Shown piece after piece: positions 35,561-44,555 of a stretch of 64,000 bases of DNA. How positions within the stretch are numbered: the first letter of the stretch is position 1; each line of letters opens with the position of its first letter. The notes under the pieces were generated by a model that did not search any database, was not told the DNA's origin, and was given only the letters and a program-made list of their open reading frames with translations. Origin of the DNA: Streptomyces sp. BK340. GTDB taxonomy: Bacteria > Actinomycetota > Actinomycetes > Streptomycetales > Streptomycetaceae. The stretch is taken from the NCBI RefSeq assembly GCF_007827595.1, contig NZ_VISR01000023.1, positions 119,723 to 183,722 on the forward strand, written 5' to 3'. Position numbers and translations under genes: made by a program.

Positions 35561-36256
35561 ATGGACGCGCTGCTCGTCGAGGACGACGACCGAATGGCCC
35601 AGGCTCTGACCACGGCCCTCGCCCAGCGCGGGCACACTGTGCGCAGGGCCGGCCGGGCCCTGGACGCGCTGCGGTACGTCCACGCGGCCGAGTTCGTGCT
35701 GCTCGACCTCGGTCTGCCCGATCTCGACGGCCTTGAGCTGCTGCGGCGGCTGCGCACGGTGTGCGACGCACCGCTGATCGTGGTGACGGCCCGCTGCGAG
35801 GAACGCGACATCGTGCAGGGGCTGCGGGCCGGAGCGGACGACTACGTGGTCAAGCCGTTCCGGATGAACGAGCTGATGGCCCGGATCGACACCGTGCGCC
35901 GCCGTACCGGGGCGACGTCGGCCCGCGGCACGGCCGGCGGCAAAGGTCCGGTGCGCACCGGCGATGTGGAGATCGACATCGCGGGCCGTACGGTCACGGT
36001 CGGCGGCGCGGAAGTGCGGCTCACCCGGCGCGAGTTCGACGTCCTCGCCTTCCTCGCCGCCCGGCCGGACGAGGTGCACTCCCGCGAGGAGATCCTGGAC
36101 CGGATCTGGGGCGATGCCTTCCTCGCCGCGTCCCGGTCCCTGGACGTGCACGTGGCGGGCATCCGCGCGAAGACGGGCCGGGCCGAAGTGGTGCGTACGG
36201 TGCGGGGCTTCGGATACCAGCTCGGGACCGAGGGCCGGGACGGCCGCCGGCCATGA
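35561..36256 (+). CDS. OmpR-family response regulator
   Basis: 231 aa. Receiver: acidic pocket VEDDD at 7-10, phospho-acceptor Asp49 (LLDLGLPDLDG), VTAR Thr and KPF Lys near residue 100. The winged helix at the C-terminus ends RTVRGFGYQLG. Its stop overlaps the kinase start. TctD/QseB-like, fitting control of organic-acid uptake. Confidence 0.9.
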   Translation: MDALLVEDDDRMAQALTTALAQRGHTVRRAGRALDALRYVHAAEFVLLDLGLPDLDGLELLRRLRTVCDAPLIVVTARCEERDIVQGLRAGADDYVVKPFRMNELMARIDTVRRRTGATSARGTAGGKGPVRTGDVEIDIAGRTVTVGGAEVRLTRREFDVLAFLAARPDEVHSREEILDRIWGDAFLAASRSLDVHVAGIRAKTGRAEVVRTVRGFGYQLGTEGRDGRRP

Positions 36257-37635
36257 GGCGCAGGCTGCTGGCCGTGCTGATGGTGCTCATCGGGGCCGCG
36301 ACCCTGCTGCTGTCGGTTCCGCTGGCCGGTTCGTACGCGAGCGGGCGTACGGAGCATCTGCTGCTCCAGCGGCGCGCCGACGCGGTGCGGTTCGCCGACC
36401 TGGCCGACCGGGTGCGGACGGCCGCCGACCGTGCCGAGCTGTCCACCGAGATCAGTCGGTACGCCGAGCTGTACGGCGCCTCGGTGACCGTGGTGGACTC
36501 CGCGGGGCGGACTCTCGCGCAGGCGGGGGCCGGGGTCTCCCGGTCGGCCGCGGACGACGTCCTGGGCCGGGCGCTGACCGGGCGGTCCACCGAGCGGCTG
36601 CCGACCGTTCGGCCGTGGGGGCCGGACCGGGTGGTGCTCGCCGAGCCGGTCGGCCGGGACGAACGGGTCAGCGGCGCCGTCCTGCTGGCCGTCCCGACCA
36701 CCGCGGCCCGGCGGGACGTGACCGTGCGCTGGGCGATCGTCGCCTGCGGGGCGCTCACCGCGTTCGCTGCCGCGGCCCTGGTCGCGGCCGGCATCACCCG
36801 CTGGCTGATGCGCCCGGTCCGTGACCTCGACCGGGCCGTCGCCGCACTGGCGTCCGGCAGCCTGGAGACCCGGGCCGTATCCGACACGGGACCGCCCGAG
36901 CTGCGCAGCCTGCGTCTGCACTTCGACAACATGGCCGAGGCGGTCGCCGACTCCCTCGGCCGTCAGCGCGCCTTCGTCGCCGACGCCTCGCACCAACTGC
37001 GCAACCCGCTGGCCACCCTGGTGCTCCAGCTGGAGAACGTCGAGCCGCATCTCGCGCCCGGCCCCGGCCGAAAGGAGCACGCGCGCGCCCTCGACGAGGC
37101 GGAGCGCCTGGAGGAACTGCTCGACGGCCTGCTCGCGCTGGCGCGGGTGGAGTCGGGGACGGCGGAGCGGACCGAGCAGGACGTGTCCCGCGGGGTGCGT
37201 GAGCGGGTGGCCGCGTGGCAGCCGGTGTTCGAGGCCTCCGGGCTGGCGTTGAGTGCCGCCGCCGTACGGGACGGGCTGCGGGCGCCGGCCGTGCCGGACG
37301 CCGTCGGCCGGATCCTGGACGCGGTCCTCGACAACGCGGTCAAGTTCGTCCCGTGCGGCGGACGGGTCACGGTGACGGCCGCGCTCGCGGACGGGGAGGT
37401 CGTGGTGCGCGTCACCGACGACGGCCCGGGGGTGCCGGACGATCAGCTCCCCCTGCTCGTCCGGCGTTTCGCCCGGGCGCCCGAGCATCAGAACGTGCCC
37501 GGCAGTGGTCTGGGCCTGGCCATCGCCGACGAGATCGCCCGCCTCAGCGGGGGTCACCTCACCACGGCCGGCAACCGTCCCCACGGCCTGGCGGTGGAGC
37601 TGCGGCTGCCGGGTCCGGTGCCGGGTCAGCCGTAG
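36253..37635 (+). CDS. Sensor histidine kinase
   Basis: 460 aa from ATG 36253, overlapping the regulator stop by 4 nt. Helices at residues ~6-28 and ~160-182 bracket a ~130-residue extracellular sensor; HAMP-like segment follows; H-box ADASHQLRNP with His247; N-box LDNAVKF, G1 DDGPGVP, G2 GSGLGLAI. Of the TctE type. The last 10 bp overlap the convergent TAXI gene. Confidence 0.9.
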   Translation: MRRRLLAVLMVLIGAATLLLSVPLAGSYASGRTEHLLLQRRADAVRFADLADRVRTAADRAELSTEISRYAELYGASVTVVDSAGRTLAQAGAGVSRSAADDVLGRALTGRSTERLPTVRPWGPDRVVLAEPVGRDERVSGAVLLAVPTTAARRDVTVRWAIVACGALTAFAAAALVAAGITRWLMRPVRDLDRAVAALASGSLETRAVSDTGPPELRSLRLHFDNMAEAVADSLGRQRAFVADASHQLRNPLATLVLQLENVEPHLAPGPGRKEHARALDEAERLEELLDGLLALARVESGTAERTEQDVSRGVRERVAAWQPVFEASGLALSAAAVRDGLRAPAVPDAVGRILDAVLDNAVKFVPCGGRVTVTAALADGEVVVRVTDDGPGVPDDQLPLLVRRFARAPEHQNVPGSGLGLAIADEIARLSGGHLTTAGNRPHGLAVELRLPGPVPGQP

Positions 37636-38594
37636 ACCGAGCGGTAGTAGGCCACCGCGCCGGGGTGCAGAGGTACGTCCCCCGTGGCGACGGCGAACCT
37701 GGGTTCGAGCCGGGCGCCCGCCGTGACCTCCCGCAGCAGCACGCGCCAGCGGTCGAACACCACCTGGAGCACCTCGCGCACCGCCTGCTGCGGCACCTGG
37801 GAGCGGGCCAGCAGATAGTTGCCCACCCCGACGGTGCCGACCGGTTCGGTGCGACCGTAGACGCCGGCCGGGAGGGTGACCGCGGTGTAGACGGGGCCGT
37901 ACGTGTCACGCAGGACGGCGGCCTGTTCCTCCAGTGGCAGGAAGCGCAACGGGAGTTCGCGGGCCAGCGCCGACAGGGCGGGGGTCGGCACTCCCCCGGC
38001 CCAGATCAGCGCGTCGACCGTGCCCGTGCGCAGCGCCTGCACCGAGGCGGCGAGGCCCAGCTGCCGTTGCCGTACCGACCGCTTGCCGGTCAGACCCGTC
38101 ACCCGCAGCAGCCGGTTCGCCAGTACCTGTCCGCCGGAGCCCGCCGCGCCGGTGGCGACCGACCGGCCCGCGAGATCCCCCACGGACCGCACGGGTCCGT
38201 CGGCCGGTACGACCAGGTGCGTGTAGTTGACGTAGACGCGGGCGAGAGCAGTCACGGCGGCCCGGTCCGAGAACGGCTCCCGCCCCTGGACGGCGTCCTC
38301 GGCGGCGTCCGCCATCGCCAGGCCCAGGTCCGCCGAACCGGCGCCGAGCCTGCGCAGGTTGTCCACGCTGGCCGAGGTACTGAGCGGGCTGATGTGCAGC
38401 CGGGGGACGGCCCGGGCGGCCTCGGCGGCCAGTGCCTTGCCGAAGGCGTTGTACGGCCCACCGGGCGCTCCCGTCGCGAGTCTGAGCCGCCGGTCGGGTC
38501 CGCCGTCCCCGGCACAGCCGGCCAGGGCGAGGGCCGGGGCACCGAGGGCCACGGCCTCCAACAGGCCGCGGCGGCTCATCGGTCGACCGGTCAC
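37626..38594 (-). CDS. TAXI-family TRAP solute-binding lipoprotein
   Basis: 322 aa from ATG 38594 (ATG 38579 possible). Tat-like RRGLL with lipobox ALAGC at the N-terminus, then RLATGAPGGPYNAFGKALAA, the hallmark of TAXI binding proteins; GNYLLARSQVP near the end. No TRAP membrane subunit is in the window, so it may present the ligand to the adjacent kinase, as proposed for tripartite/TctC-type sensors. Convergent with the kinase, overlapping 10 bp. Confidence 0.85.
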   Translation of the reverse strand: MTGRPMSRRGLLEAVALGAPALALAGCAGDGGPDRRLRLATGAPGGPYNAFGKALAAEAARAVPRLHISPLSTSASVDNLRRLGAGSADLGLAMADAAEDAVQGREPFSDRAAVTALARVYVNYTHLVVPADGPVRSVGDLAGRSVATGAAGSGGQVLANRLLRVTGLTGKRSVRQRQLGLAASVQALRTGTVDALIWAGGVPTPALSALARELPLRFLPLEEQAAVLRDTYGPVYTAVTLPAGVYGRTEPVGTVGVGNYLLARSQVPQQAVREVLQVVFDRWRVLLREVTAGARLEPRFAVATGDVPLHPGAVAYYRSVYG

Positions 38595-38708
38595 GCCCGC
38601 AGCGTAGCCTCTTCGCGCGGACGGAAGGCTCCACTCCCGCGTGGCCCCTGCTCGGAGGGTGGCACTATCCTTGCGCCCTTAAACACGGGTAGGAGAAGGG
38701 ACATCGGC

Positions 38709-39485
38709 GTGGCGATGAAGGCCTTGCGTTCGGCGTTGGAAGCGATCTATGTACGGCGCCTGAACCGCAAGCTGGAAGGCCTGCCCCGGCCGCGGCACGT
38801 GGCGATCATGCTGGACGGGAACCGGCGCTGGGCCAGGGGTGCGGGACATCAGGACGTCCGGGAGGGCTACCGCGTCGGCGGTGCCAAGGTCACGGACTTC
38901 CTGCACTGGTGCACCGACGCCGGCATCAAGCACGTCACGCTGTGGATGCTGTCGGACGACAACCTCCACCGGCCGGCCGACGAACTGGGTCCCCTGCTCG
39001 ACATAATCGAGGAGACCGTCCGGCGCATCTGCGCCCCCGGGGAGCCCTGGGAGATCGAGATCATCGGCGCGCTCGACCTGCTGCCCGGGAACACCGCCCG
39101 GGTCCTCAAGGAGGCCGCCGCCCTCACCCAGGGCCGGGGCGGGCTGAAGGTCGACGTCGCCGTCGGCTACGGCGGCCGCCGCGAGATCGTCGACGCCGTG
39201 AAGGCGGCCTTCGACAAGCACATCAGCGCGGGCGGCGACCCCACGGAGCTGGCCGCCGACTTCGACCTGGAGCACATCACCGACAACCTGTACTCGCCGG
39301 CCGGACACGACACCGACTTCATCATCCGCACGTCCGGCGAACAGCGGCTCTCCGGCTTCCTGCTGTGGCAGTCCGCCTACGCCGAGGTGCACTTCGTCGA
39401 CGTCCTGTGGCCGGCGTTCCGCGAGATCGACCTGCTGCGCGCCCTGCGGTCGTACGCGGCCCGGGAACGCCGTTACGGCCGCTGA
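38709..39485 (+). CDS. uppS: Cis-prenyltransferase (isoprenyl transferase)
   Basis: 258 aa from GTG 38709 (AAGGG 8 nt upstream). P-loop-like MLDGNRRWARG at residues ~36-46 (Asp essential), VTLWMLSDDN, GYGGRREIVDAV, DFIIRTSGEQRLSGFLLWQS and YAEVHFVDVLWP: all five conserved regions of the undecaprenyl/Z-farnesyl diphosphate synthases. It makes a polyprenyl carrier, or, if like mycobacterial Rv1086, the shorter Z,E-farnesyl diphosphate. Streptomyces usually have several copies. Divergent from the TAXI gene. Confidence 0.9.
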   Translation: MAMKALRSALEAIYVRRLNRKLEGLPRPRHVAIMLDGNRRWARGAGHQDVREGYRVGGAKVTDFLHWCTDAGIKHVTLWMLSDDNLHRPADELGPLLDIIEETVRRICAPGEPWEIEIIGALDLLPGNTARVLKEAAALTQGRGGLKVDVAVGYGGRREIVDAVKAAFDKHISAGGDPTELAADFDLEHITDNLYSPAGHDTDFIIRTSGEQRLSGFLLWQSAYAEVHFVDVLWPAFREIDLLRALRSYAARERRYGR

Positions 39486-39511
39486 CGGCCGCGTTGTCCT
39501 GCACTCTCAGG

Positions 39512-39775
39512 TCAGTTCCCCGCCGACCGTGGTGAGAACGGGGGCGACCAGGGGGGTTCGGGTCGGCCGTCGGGCAGCAGCAGGCCACGCGCCGCGGCGA
39601 GGCTCTCCTTGGCGCCCATGACGATGAGTTCGCGGAGGAGTTCCGCGAGCGCGGCGAAGACGTGGAAGGCGAGCCGTCCGCCGGGGTGGTGGTGTCCAGG
39701 TTCTCGTGCAGCGAGGTGAAGCCGACGCCGCGCTCGCGCAGTTCGGCGAGTTTGTTCAGGAGCCCAGGCCTCACC
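39512..39775 (-). pseudogene. Serine recombinase (resolvase/invertase) remnant
   Basis: Two overlapping minus frames read LLNKLAELRERGVGFTSLHE with NLDTTTPA, then GGRLAFHVFAALAELLRELI and KESLAAARG, which is the end of the catalytic domain and helix E of resolvases. A frameshift joins them, the active-site Ser part and DNA-binding tail are missing. Confidence 0.7.
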
Positions 39776-39819
39776 TGCGGAACAGCCGATTCCGGAAGCC
39801 TGGGCGAAAAACCCCTTGC

Positions 39820-39847
39820 CCAATGGTCAAGAAGCGTTGACCATTGG
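39820..39847 (+). promoter_or_regulatory. Perfect 11-bp palindromic operator of the ArsR-type regulator
   Basis: CCAATGGTCAA (39820-39830), 6-nt spacer, TTGACCATTGG (39837-39847). It ends 4 bp before the regulator start and overlaps its ribosome-binding site, so binding would block both the promoter and ribosome access. TTGACC might double as a -35-like element. Confidence 0.75.
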
Positions 39848-39851
39848 AGGC

Positions 39852-40391
39852 ATGCATAGCGATGATCTTCCCGAGACGTTCCACGTCACCACTGACGAGC
39901 AGCTACGCGCCGTTTCCAATCTCACGCGTCACCGGATCATGGCCGTGCTCCGCTTCGAGCCCTCGACGATCACGCAGATCGCCGAGCGAGTGGGCCTTGC
40001 GAAGGGGAGTTCCAGCTACCACGTACGGCTGCTCGAACGGGCCGGCCTGGTGAAGGTGGTACGAACGCGGAAGGTCCGTGGGGTCACCGAGCGGTACTAC
40101 GCCATGGCCGCGCGGGCGATCGTGCTGCCGGATCCGGGCGAGGGAGGCCCGGATGTGCTGATGCGGCATGCGGTGGCGGACCTGGAGGCAGCGCCGGCGG
40201 ATGGCGAACGGCACGTGCGGATGGCGCATCTGCGGCTCACCGAGGAGCAGTTCGCGGAGCTGGGGGCGCGGCTGCAGGCACTGGCGGACGAGTACCGGGA
40301 GCTGTCCGATCCGTCACTGCCGGACGCGTCACTGGTCTTCGCACTGTTCCACCCGGCTTCGCACGAGCAGGCCGAGGGAGACGCCAAGTGA
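39852..40391 (+). CDS. ArsR-family winged-helix regulator
   Basis: 179 aa from ATG 39852. GGAGG ends one base before it, unusually close, so leaderless translation or a start at TTG 39837 is possible. wHTH: RHRIMAVLRFEPSTITQIAE and RVGLAKGSSSYHVRLLERAG with wing KVRGVTERYY. No metal-binding Cys pairs, so probably ligand- or redox-sensing. Stop overlaps the MFS start (GTGA). A typical repressor-exporter pair. Confidence 0.8.
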   Translation: MHSDDLPETFHVTTDEQLRAVSNLTRHRIMAVLRFEPSTITQIAERVGLAKGSSSYHVRLLERAGLVKVVRTRKVRGVTERYYAMAARAIVLPDPGEGGPDVLMRHAVADLEAAPADGERHVRMAHLRLTEEQFAELGARLQALADEYRELSDPSLPDASLVFALFHPASHEQAEGDAK

Positions 40392-41710
40392 CCTCAGACG
40401 TGCGGAAGCTGCCGACCGGGTTCGGACGGCTGTGGACTGCGCAGACGATCTCCTCGCTCGGTGACGGGGTGACTCATGCCGCGCTGCCGCTGCTCGCGCT
40501 GACGTTGACGCGGGATCCGATGGCGCTCGCCGTCGTGACGGCAACCGGAACGCTGCCGTGGCTGCTGTTCGGGGTGCTCGGCGGTGCGTTGGTGGACCGC
40601 TGGGACCGTCGGCGCACGATGTGGGTCACGGACGCGGCGCGTGCGGTGCTGCTCGCGATACCGGCGGCAGCGGCCGCGCTCGACGTGCTGAGCATTCCGC
40701 TGCTCGCGGCCGTCGCCTTCCTGCTCGGCCTCGGCGGACTCCTCTTCGACACGGCCGCCACGGCCTATCTGCCGGATCTGCTCGGCCGCGACCCCGCGCT
40801 CCTGGAGCGCGCCAACTCCCGCCTGCGCGGCGCCCAGACCGCCGCGTCCGGCTTCGCGGGGCCGCCTGCGGGCAGTGCCCTGCTCGCGCTCGGGCGGGCG
40901 TTTCCGCTGCTCGCCGACGCGGTCTCGTTCGCGCTCTCCGCACTGCTCGTACGGTCGCTGCCTGCCGCACCCCGGCCCGCACCACAGGCCCGTGAGTCGC
41001 TGCTGCGGCAGGCGCGGGCCGGCGCCTCGTACGTATTCCGGGATCAGTTGCTGCTCGGGCTCGCGCTGCGTCCGGCGGTCGGGAACATCGCCTTCCTCGC
41101 TGTGGAGACCGTACTCGCCCTCTTCGCGCACGACCGTCTCGGCATCGACACCTTCGGCTTCGGCCTGCTCCTCACCGCGGAGGCCACCGGCGGTCTGCTC
41201 GGCGCGGGCATCGCCTCCTTCCTCGGCCGACGGCTCGGCACCGGCACCGCACTGACCTGCACGGCAGCAGTCGAGGGACTCGCCATCCTGGGCCTTGCCG
41301 CCGCCCCGAACCCGTACGTCGCCGGCCTCTCGCTGGCCGTCTGCGGCGCGGGCATGGGCGCCACGATGGTGCTCGGCCCCTCCCTGCGACAGTCGGTCGT
41401 CCCCGCCCACCTGATGGGCCGGGTCGCCTCCACCTCCCGCATGCTCGCCATGTGCGCCGCCCCGTTCGGCGCCTTCCTCGGCGGCTGGCTGGCCACCACC
41501 TACGACGTACGCACCCCGCTCTACACCGCCGCCGGTCTCCTCCTCGCCATGACCGCCGTCACGTCGACCATGACCAGCAACCGCCGGGTCGAGGCGGCGT
41601 TGCGTGCCGCCGCCCCGGCCGATGATCCAGATCACCCGGAATCCCGGGAACCCGTTCAGGAGGGTGCCGTCCAGGGCCTCGCGAGGTCGTTGACCAGTGA
41701 CGAGCCCTAG
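40388..41710 (+). CDS. MFS exporter under ArsR-type control
   Basis: 440 aa from GTG 40388, coupled to the regulator. MFS of the enterobactin-exporter/EntS-like type: FGRLWTAQTISSLGDGVTHA at the N-terminus, GALVDRWDRRRTMW as loop 2-3, ERANSRLRGAQTAASGFAGP. Twelve helices, charged C-terminal tail of ~40 residues. Exports an unknown small molecule or drug. Confidence 0.85.
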   Translation: MTSDVRKLPTGFGRLWTAQTISSLGDGVTHAALPLLALTLTRDPMALAVVTATGTLPWLLFGVLGGALVDRWDRRRTMWVTDAARAVLLAIPAAAAALDVLSIPLLAAVAFLLGLGGLLFDTAATAYLPDLLGRDPALLERANSRLRGAQTAASGFAGPPAGSALLALGRAFPLLADAVSFALSALLVRSLPAAPRPAPQARESLLRQARAGASYVFRDQLLLGLALRPAVGNIAFLAVETVLALFAHDRLGIDTFGFGLLLTAEATGGLLGAGIASFLGRRLGTGTALTCTAAVEGLAILGLAAAPNPYVAGLSLAVCGAGMGATMVLGPSLRQSVVPAHLMGRVASTSRMLAMCAAPFGAFLGGWLATTYDVRTPLYTAAGLLLAMTAVTSTMTSNRRVEAALRAAAPADDPDHPESREPVQEGAVQGLARSLTSDEP

Positions 41711-41894
41711 CTCAGCGGTGGCCGGCGATGCCGAGCCGGGCGGCCGCGTGGCCGCAGTGGAGTTCCCCGGCGAGCAGGACGAAGGCGTGCAGTTGCGCGA
41801 GGGGAAGTCCGGGTCGCGTCATACGCCTGGAGACATCAGGTCGTGCCCTGCCCGGCATTGGACGTGTCGATGCAGGTCACCTAGCGTTCGGCGC

Positions 41895-42284
41895 ATGACA
41901 GAGCGACGTGCGATCCTCAGCGGTTCGGCCTTCGAGGAACAGATCGGGTATGCCCGTGCCGTGGTGGACGGCGACTGGGTCCATGTGTCCGGGACGACCG
42001 GGTTCGACTACGCCACCATGACCATCTCCGACGACGTGGTGGAACAGGCCGAGCAGTGCCTCCGCAACATCGGTGCCGCGCTGGCCGAGGCGGGCTGCGG
42101 CTTCGCGGACGTCGTACGGGTGCGTTACCTGCTGCCCGACCGCGAGGACTTCGAGCCCTGCTGGCCGGTCCTGCGGCGCTGCTTCGGCGAGGTCCGCCCG
42201 GCCGCGACGATGCTCGTCTGCGGTCTCGCCGACCCTCGCATGAAGATCGAGATCGAGGTGTACGCGCGGCGGCCGCTCACCTGA
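41895..42284 (+). CDS. RidA/YjgF-family protein
   Basis: 129 aa from ATG 41895. Pattern GYARAVVDGDWVHVSGTTGF, QAEQCLRNIGAALAEAGCGF and a C-terminal RPAATMLVCGLADPRMKIEI are typical; the canonical catalytic Arg in the KxR/VRP...TxV block is seen as RPAATM. RidA proteins deaminate reactive enamines/imines in the cytoplasm. Relatives with VCGL instead of VxxLP may differ in substrate. Confidence 0.85.
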   Translation: MTERRAILSGSAFEEQIGYARAVVDGDWVHVSGTTGFDYATMTISDDVVEQAEQCLRNIGAALAEAGCGFADVVRVRYLLPDREDFEPCWPVLRRCFGEVRPAATMLVCGLADPRMKIEIEVYARRPLT

Positions 42285-42337
42285 CGGGCTCTGGGATCGA
42301 GGCGTGTTCGAGTGCGTGGCCAGCCCCTGCCTCGCCC

Positions 42338-43291
42338 TCACTTCCGGTACTTGTCCGTCGCCGCCACCAGTGCCTGCGCCACACCGGGTGCCCCGGTGGT
42401 GTGGCCGGCGTCGCCCACGGTGACCAACTCGCTGCCGGGCCAGGACCGGTGGAGGCGCCAGACGATGCCGAGCAGGTTGCCGAAGTCGAGTGAGCCCTGC
42501 ACGAGGGTGCCGGGGATGCCCGCGAGGAGGTGGGCGTCGCGCAGGACCACGCCGTCGCCGTCGCCCAGGAAGTGGTCGTTGCCCCAGTAGTGGGTGACGG
42601 TGCGGGCGAAGCCCATGCGGTACGCGGGGTCCTCGAAGCGGGCGACGGAGCGCGGTGGTGCGGGGATGATCGCCGTCTCCCAGTCGGTCCAGGCCCGCGC
42701 CGCCCGCTCCCGTACCGCGGGGTCGCGGGACTCCAGCAACCGGTTGTAGGCCGCGGCGAGGTTCCCGTCGCGCTCGGCGGGCGGCAGTTGGGCCAGGAAC
42801 CGGTCGTGGGCCTCCGGGAAGATCCTGCCGAGTCCCCTGGTGAGCAGCTCCACCTCGGCGTCGGAGCCTGTCGCGACTGCGGTCAGCACCAGCTCGGAGA
42901 CGGATTCCGGATGCGTCTGCGCGTACCGCAGGGCCAGCACCGAGCCCCACGACACGCCCCACACCAGCCAGCGCTCGATGCCGAGGTGCCGCCGCAGCAG
43001 CTCCAGGTCGGCCATGACGTGCGCGGTCGTGTTGACGCTCATGTCGGTCTCGTGGTTACTCGCGTGCGGTGTCGAACGGCCGCTGCCGCGCTGGTCGAGC
43101 AGGACGATCCGGTAGGCAGCCGGGTCGAACAGGCGTCGGGGGTAGGGGCCGCACCCGGATCCCGGACCGCCGTGCAGCACGACCGCCGGCTTGCCCTCGG
43201 GGTTGCCGCAGGTCTCCCAGTACACGAGGTTGTGGTCGCCGACGTCGAGCATGCCGTGTGCGTACGGCTCGATCTCCGGATAGAGGGGCAT
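42338..43291 (-). CDS. pip: Prolyl iminopeptidase
   Basis: 317 aa from ATG 43291 (ATG 43312 with GGGAG close by is an alternative). S33 peptidase: HGGPGSGCG oxyanion block, nucleophile GVSWGSVLA (GxSxGG-type), VLLDQRGSGRS; the catalytic Asp/His are near DFGNLL and GDAGHTT. It removes N-terminal proline from peptides, cytoplasmic. 20-40 bp downstream of the GH88 gene, so probably one operon. Confidence 0.85.
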   Translation of the reverse strand: MPLYPEIEPYAHGMLDVGDHNLVYWETCGNPEGKPAVVLHGGPGSGCGPYPRRLFDPAAYRIVLLDQRGSGRSTPHASNHETDMSVNTTAHVMADLELLRRHLGIERWLVWGVSWGSVLALRYAQTHPESVSELVLTAVATGSDAEVELLTRGLGRIFPEAHDRFLAQLPPAERDGNLAAAYNRLLESRDPAVRERAARAWTDWETAIIPAPPRSVARFEDPAYRMGFARTVTHYWGNDHFLGDGDGVVLRDAHLLAGIPGTLVQGSLDFGNLLGIVWRLHRSWPGSELVTVGDAGHTTGAPGVAQALVAATDKYRK

Positions 43292-43328
43292 CAGGGCACC
43301 GTAACGTCGCATCGGCTCCCGGTCGCCC

Positions 43329-44555
43329 TCATTTCGCGCCGGACAGGTCGATCGCCCGGTCGACGTCCTGGGGCTGCAGGACGCGCAGGATGCCTTCGAG
43401 GAGGTAGTAGTCGGCGTACGGGAGGGAGATCTCGATTCCGTCCTCGGCCGGGCGGTTGCGGGTGCAGCGGGCGACGACGGCCTCGGCACGCGTCGAGTTC
43501 CTGGTCAGACAAGTCTTCGCCAGCGCGGTCAGCAGCCGTAGGGCGGCTACCCGGTACTCGGGCCTGCCCGTCGCCGCGGACAGGTCCAGCAGTCCGCAGG
43601 CCATGATCGCGCCGGCGGAGGCGTCCTTGACGTCGTACGGCTGCTGGGGTGCCCGGAAGTCCCACACGGGGACGTGATCGGGGGTGAGGGCGCCCAGCGC
43701 GTAGTCGGCGAGCCGGCGTGCGGTCGTCAGGAACTGCCGGTCACCGGTGCGGCGGTGGATCGTGGTGAACCCGTAGATGCCCCAGGCCTGCCCTCGCGCC
43801 CAGCAGGACGTGGGGCTGTAGCCCTGCACGGTGCCGGGGCCGATCGGCACGCCGGTGGCGGGGTCGAAGTCGTACACGTGAGGGGTCGAGCCGTCCGGGC
43901 GCGGGAACACCCGCTGGGCGGTCTTCGCGTGTTCCGCGGCGATGCCGAGGTACTTCCCGTCGCCCGTCTGCTCGCTCGCGAAGGCCAGCAGGTCGAGGTT
44001 CATCATCGTGTCCATGATGACGCGGCCCGCGTTGTTCGGATCGTTCAAGGCGCCCCAGGCCCGGATGAAGCGGCCGCCCGGGTTGTAGCGCCGGATCAAC
44101 GAGTCGGCCGCCCGCACGGCACCGGTCCGCCAGGTGTCGTCGCCGGTCAGGCGCCATGCGGTGACCCAGGAGGGGTAGAAGAGGAAGCCGAGGTCGTGGG
44201 TGGTGGTGTCGGTCTGGCGGGGAGCGAGCTTCTTCGCGGAGTCGAGTGCCAGGGTGCGGTAGGTGTCGTCGCCGCTGTAGAGCCAGGCCATCCAGAGCGT
44301 GCCGGGCCAGAAGCCGCCGACCCAGTCGCCGTTCTGCGAGTACACCCACTTCTCTGCCTTCGTGCCGACCGGAAAGGCCGTCACCCCCGGCGCGACGGTG
44401 CGGAGTTTCCCGGTCGCGTAGTCGGCGGCAGCCCTGAGCGTACGGACGTCCGCCGCGGGGGTCCGCTCGGCCGCCCGGGCCACTGTCGTCGGCACCGCGT
44501 GCAGGGCGGCGGCGCCGGCGGCCGTGGTCAGTACGGAACGTCGGGAGATCTCCAT
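43329..44555 (-). CDS. Secreted GH88 unsaturated glucuronyl hydrolase
   Basis: 408 aa from ATG 44555 with GGAGG 9 nt upstream. Tat-like signal (SRRSVLTTAAGAAALHA) and cleavage near ARAAE. GH88 landmarks NGDWVGGFWPGTLWMAW, the Asp pair in HDLGFLFYPSW and NNAGRVIMDTMMNLDLLAFA, SCWARGQAWGIYGFTT. It removes 4,5-unsaturated uronic acid from lyase-made oligosaccharides (chondroitin-, hyaluronan-, xanthan-type). No lyase is in the window. Confidence 0.85.
   Translation of the reverse strand: MEISRRSVLTTAAGAAALHAVPTTVARAAERTPAADVRTLRAAADYATGKLRTVAPGVTAFPVGTKAEKWVYSQNGDWVGGFWPGTLWMAWLYSGDDTYRTLALDSAKKLAPRQTDTTTHDLGFLFYPSWVTAWRLTGDDTWRTGAVRAADSLIRRYNPGGRFIRAWGALNDPNNAGRVIMDTMMNLDLLAFASEQTGDGKYLGIAAEHAKTAQRVFPRPDGSTPHVYDFDPATGVPIGPGTVQGYSPTSCWARGQAWGIYGFTTIHRRTGDRQFLTTARRLADYALGALTPDHVPVWDFRAPQQPYDVKDASAGAIMACGLLDLSAATGRPEYRVAALRLLTALAKTCLTRNSTRAEAVVARCTRNRPAEDGIEISLPYADYYLLEGILRVLQPQDVDRAIDLSGAK

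Noticed and set aside
37215..39485. 756-codon frame ending with the prenyltransferase
   Set aside because: The first ~500 codons are opposite the TAXI gene or out of frame with the kinase; only the part from 38709 has homology and a ribosome-binding site.
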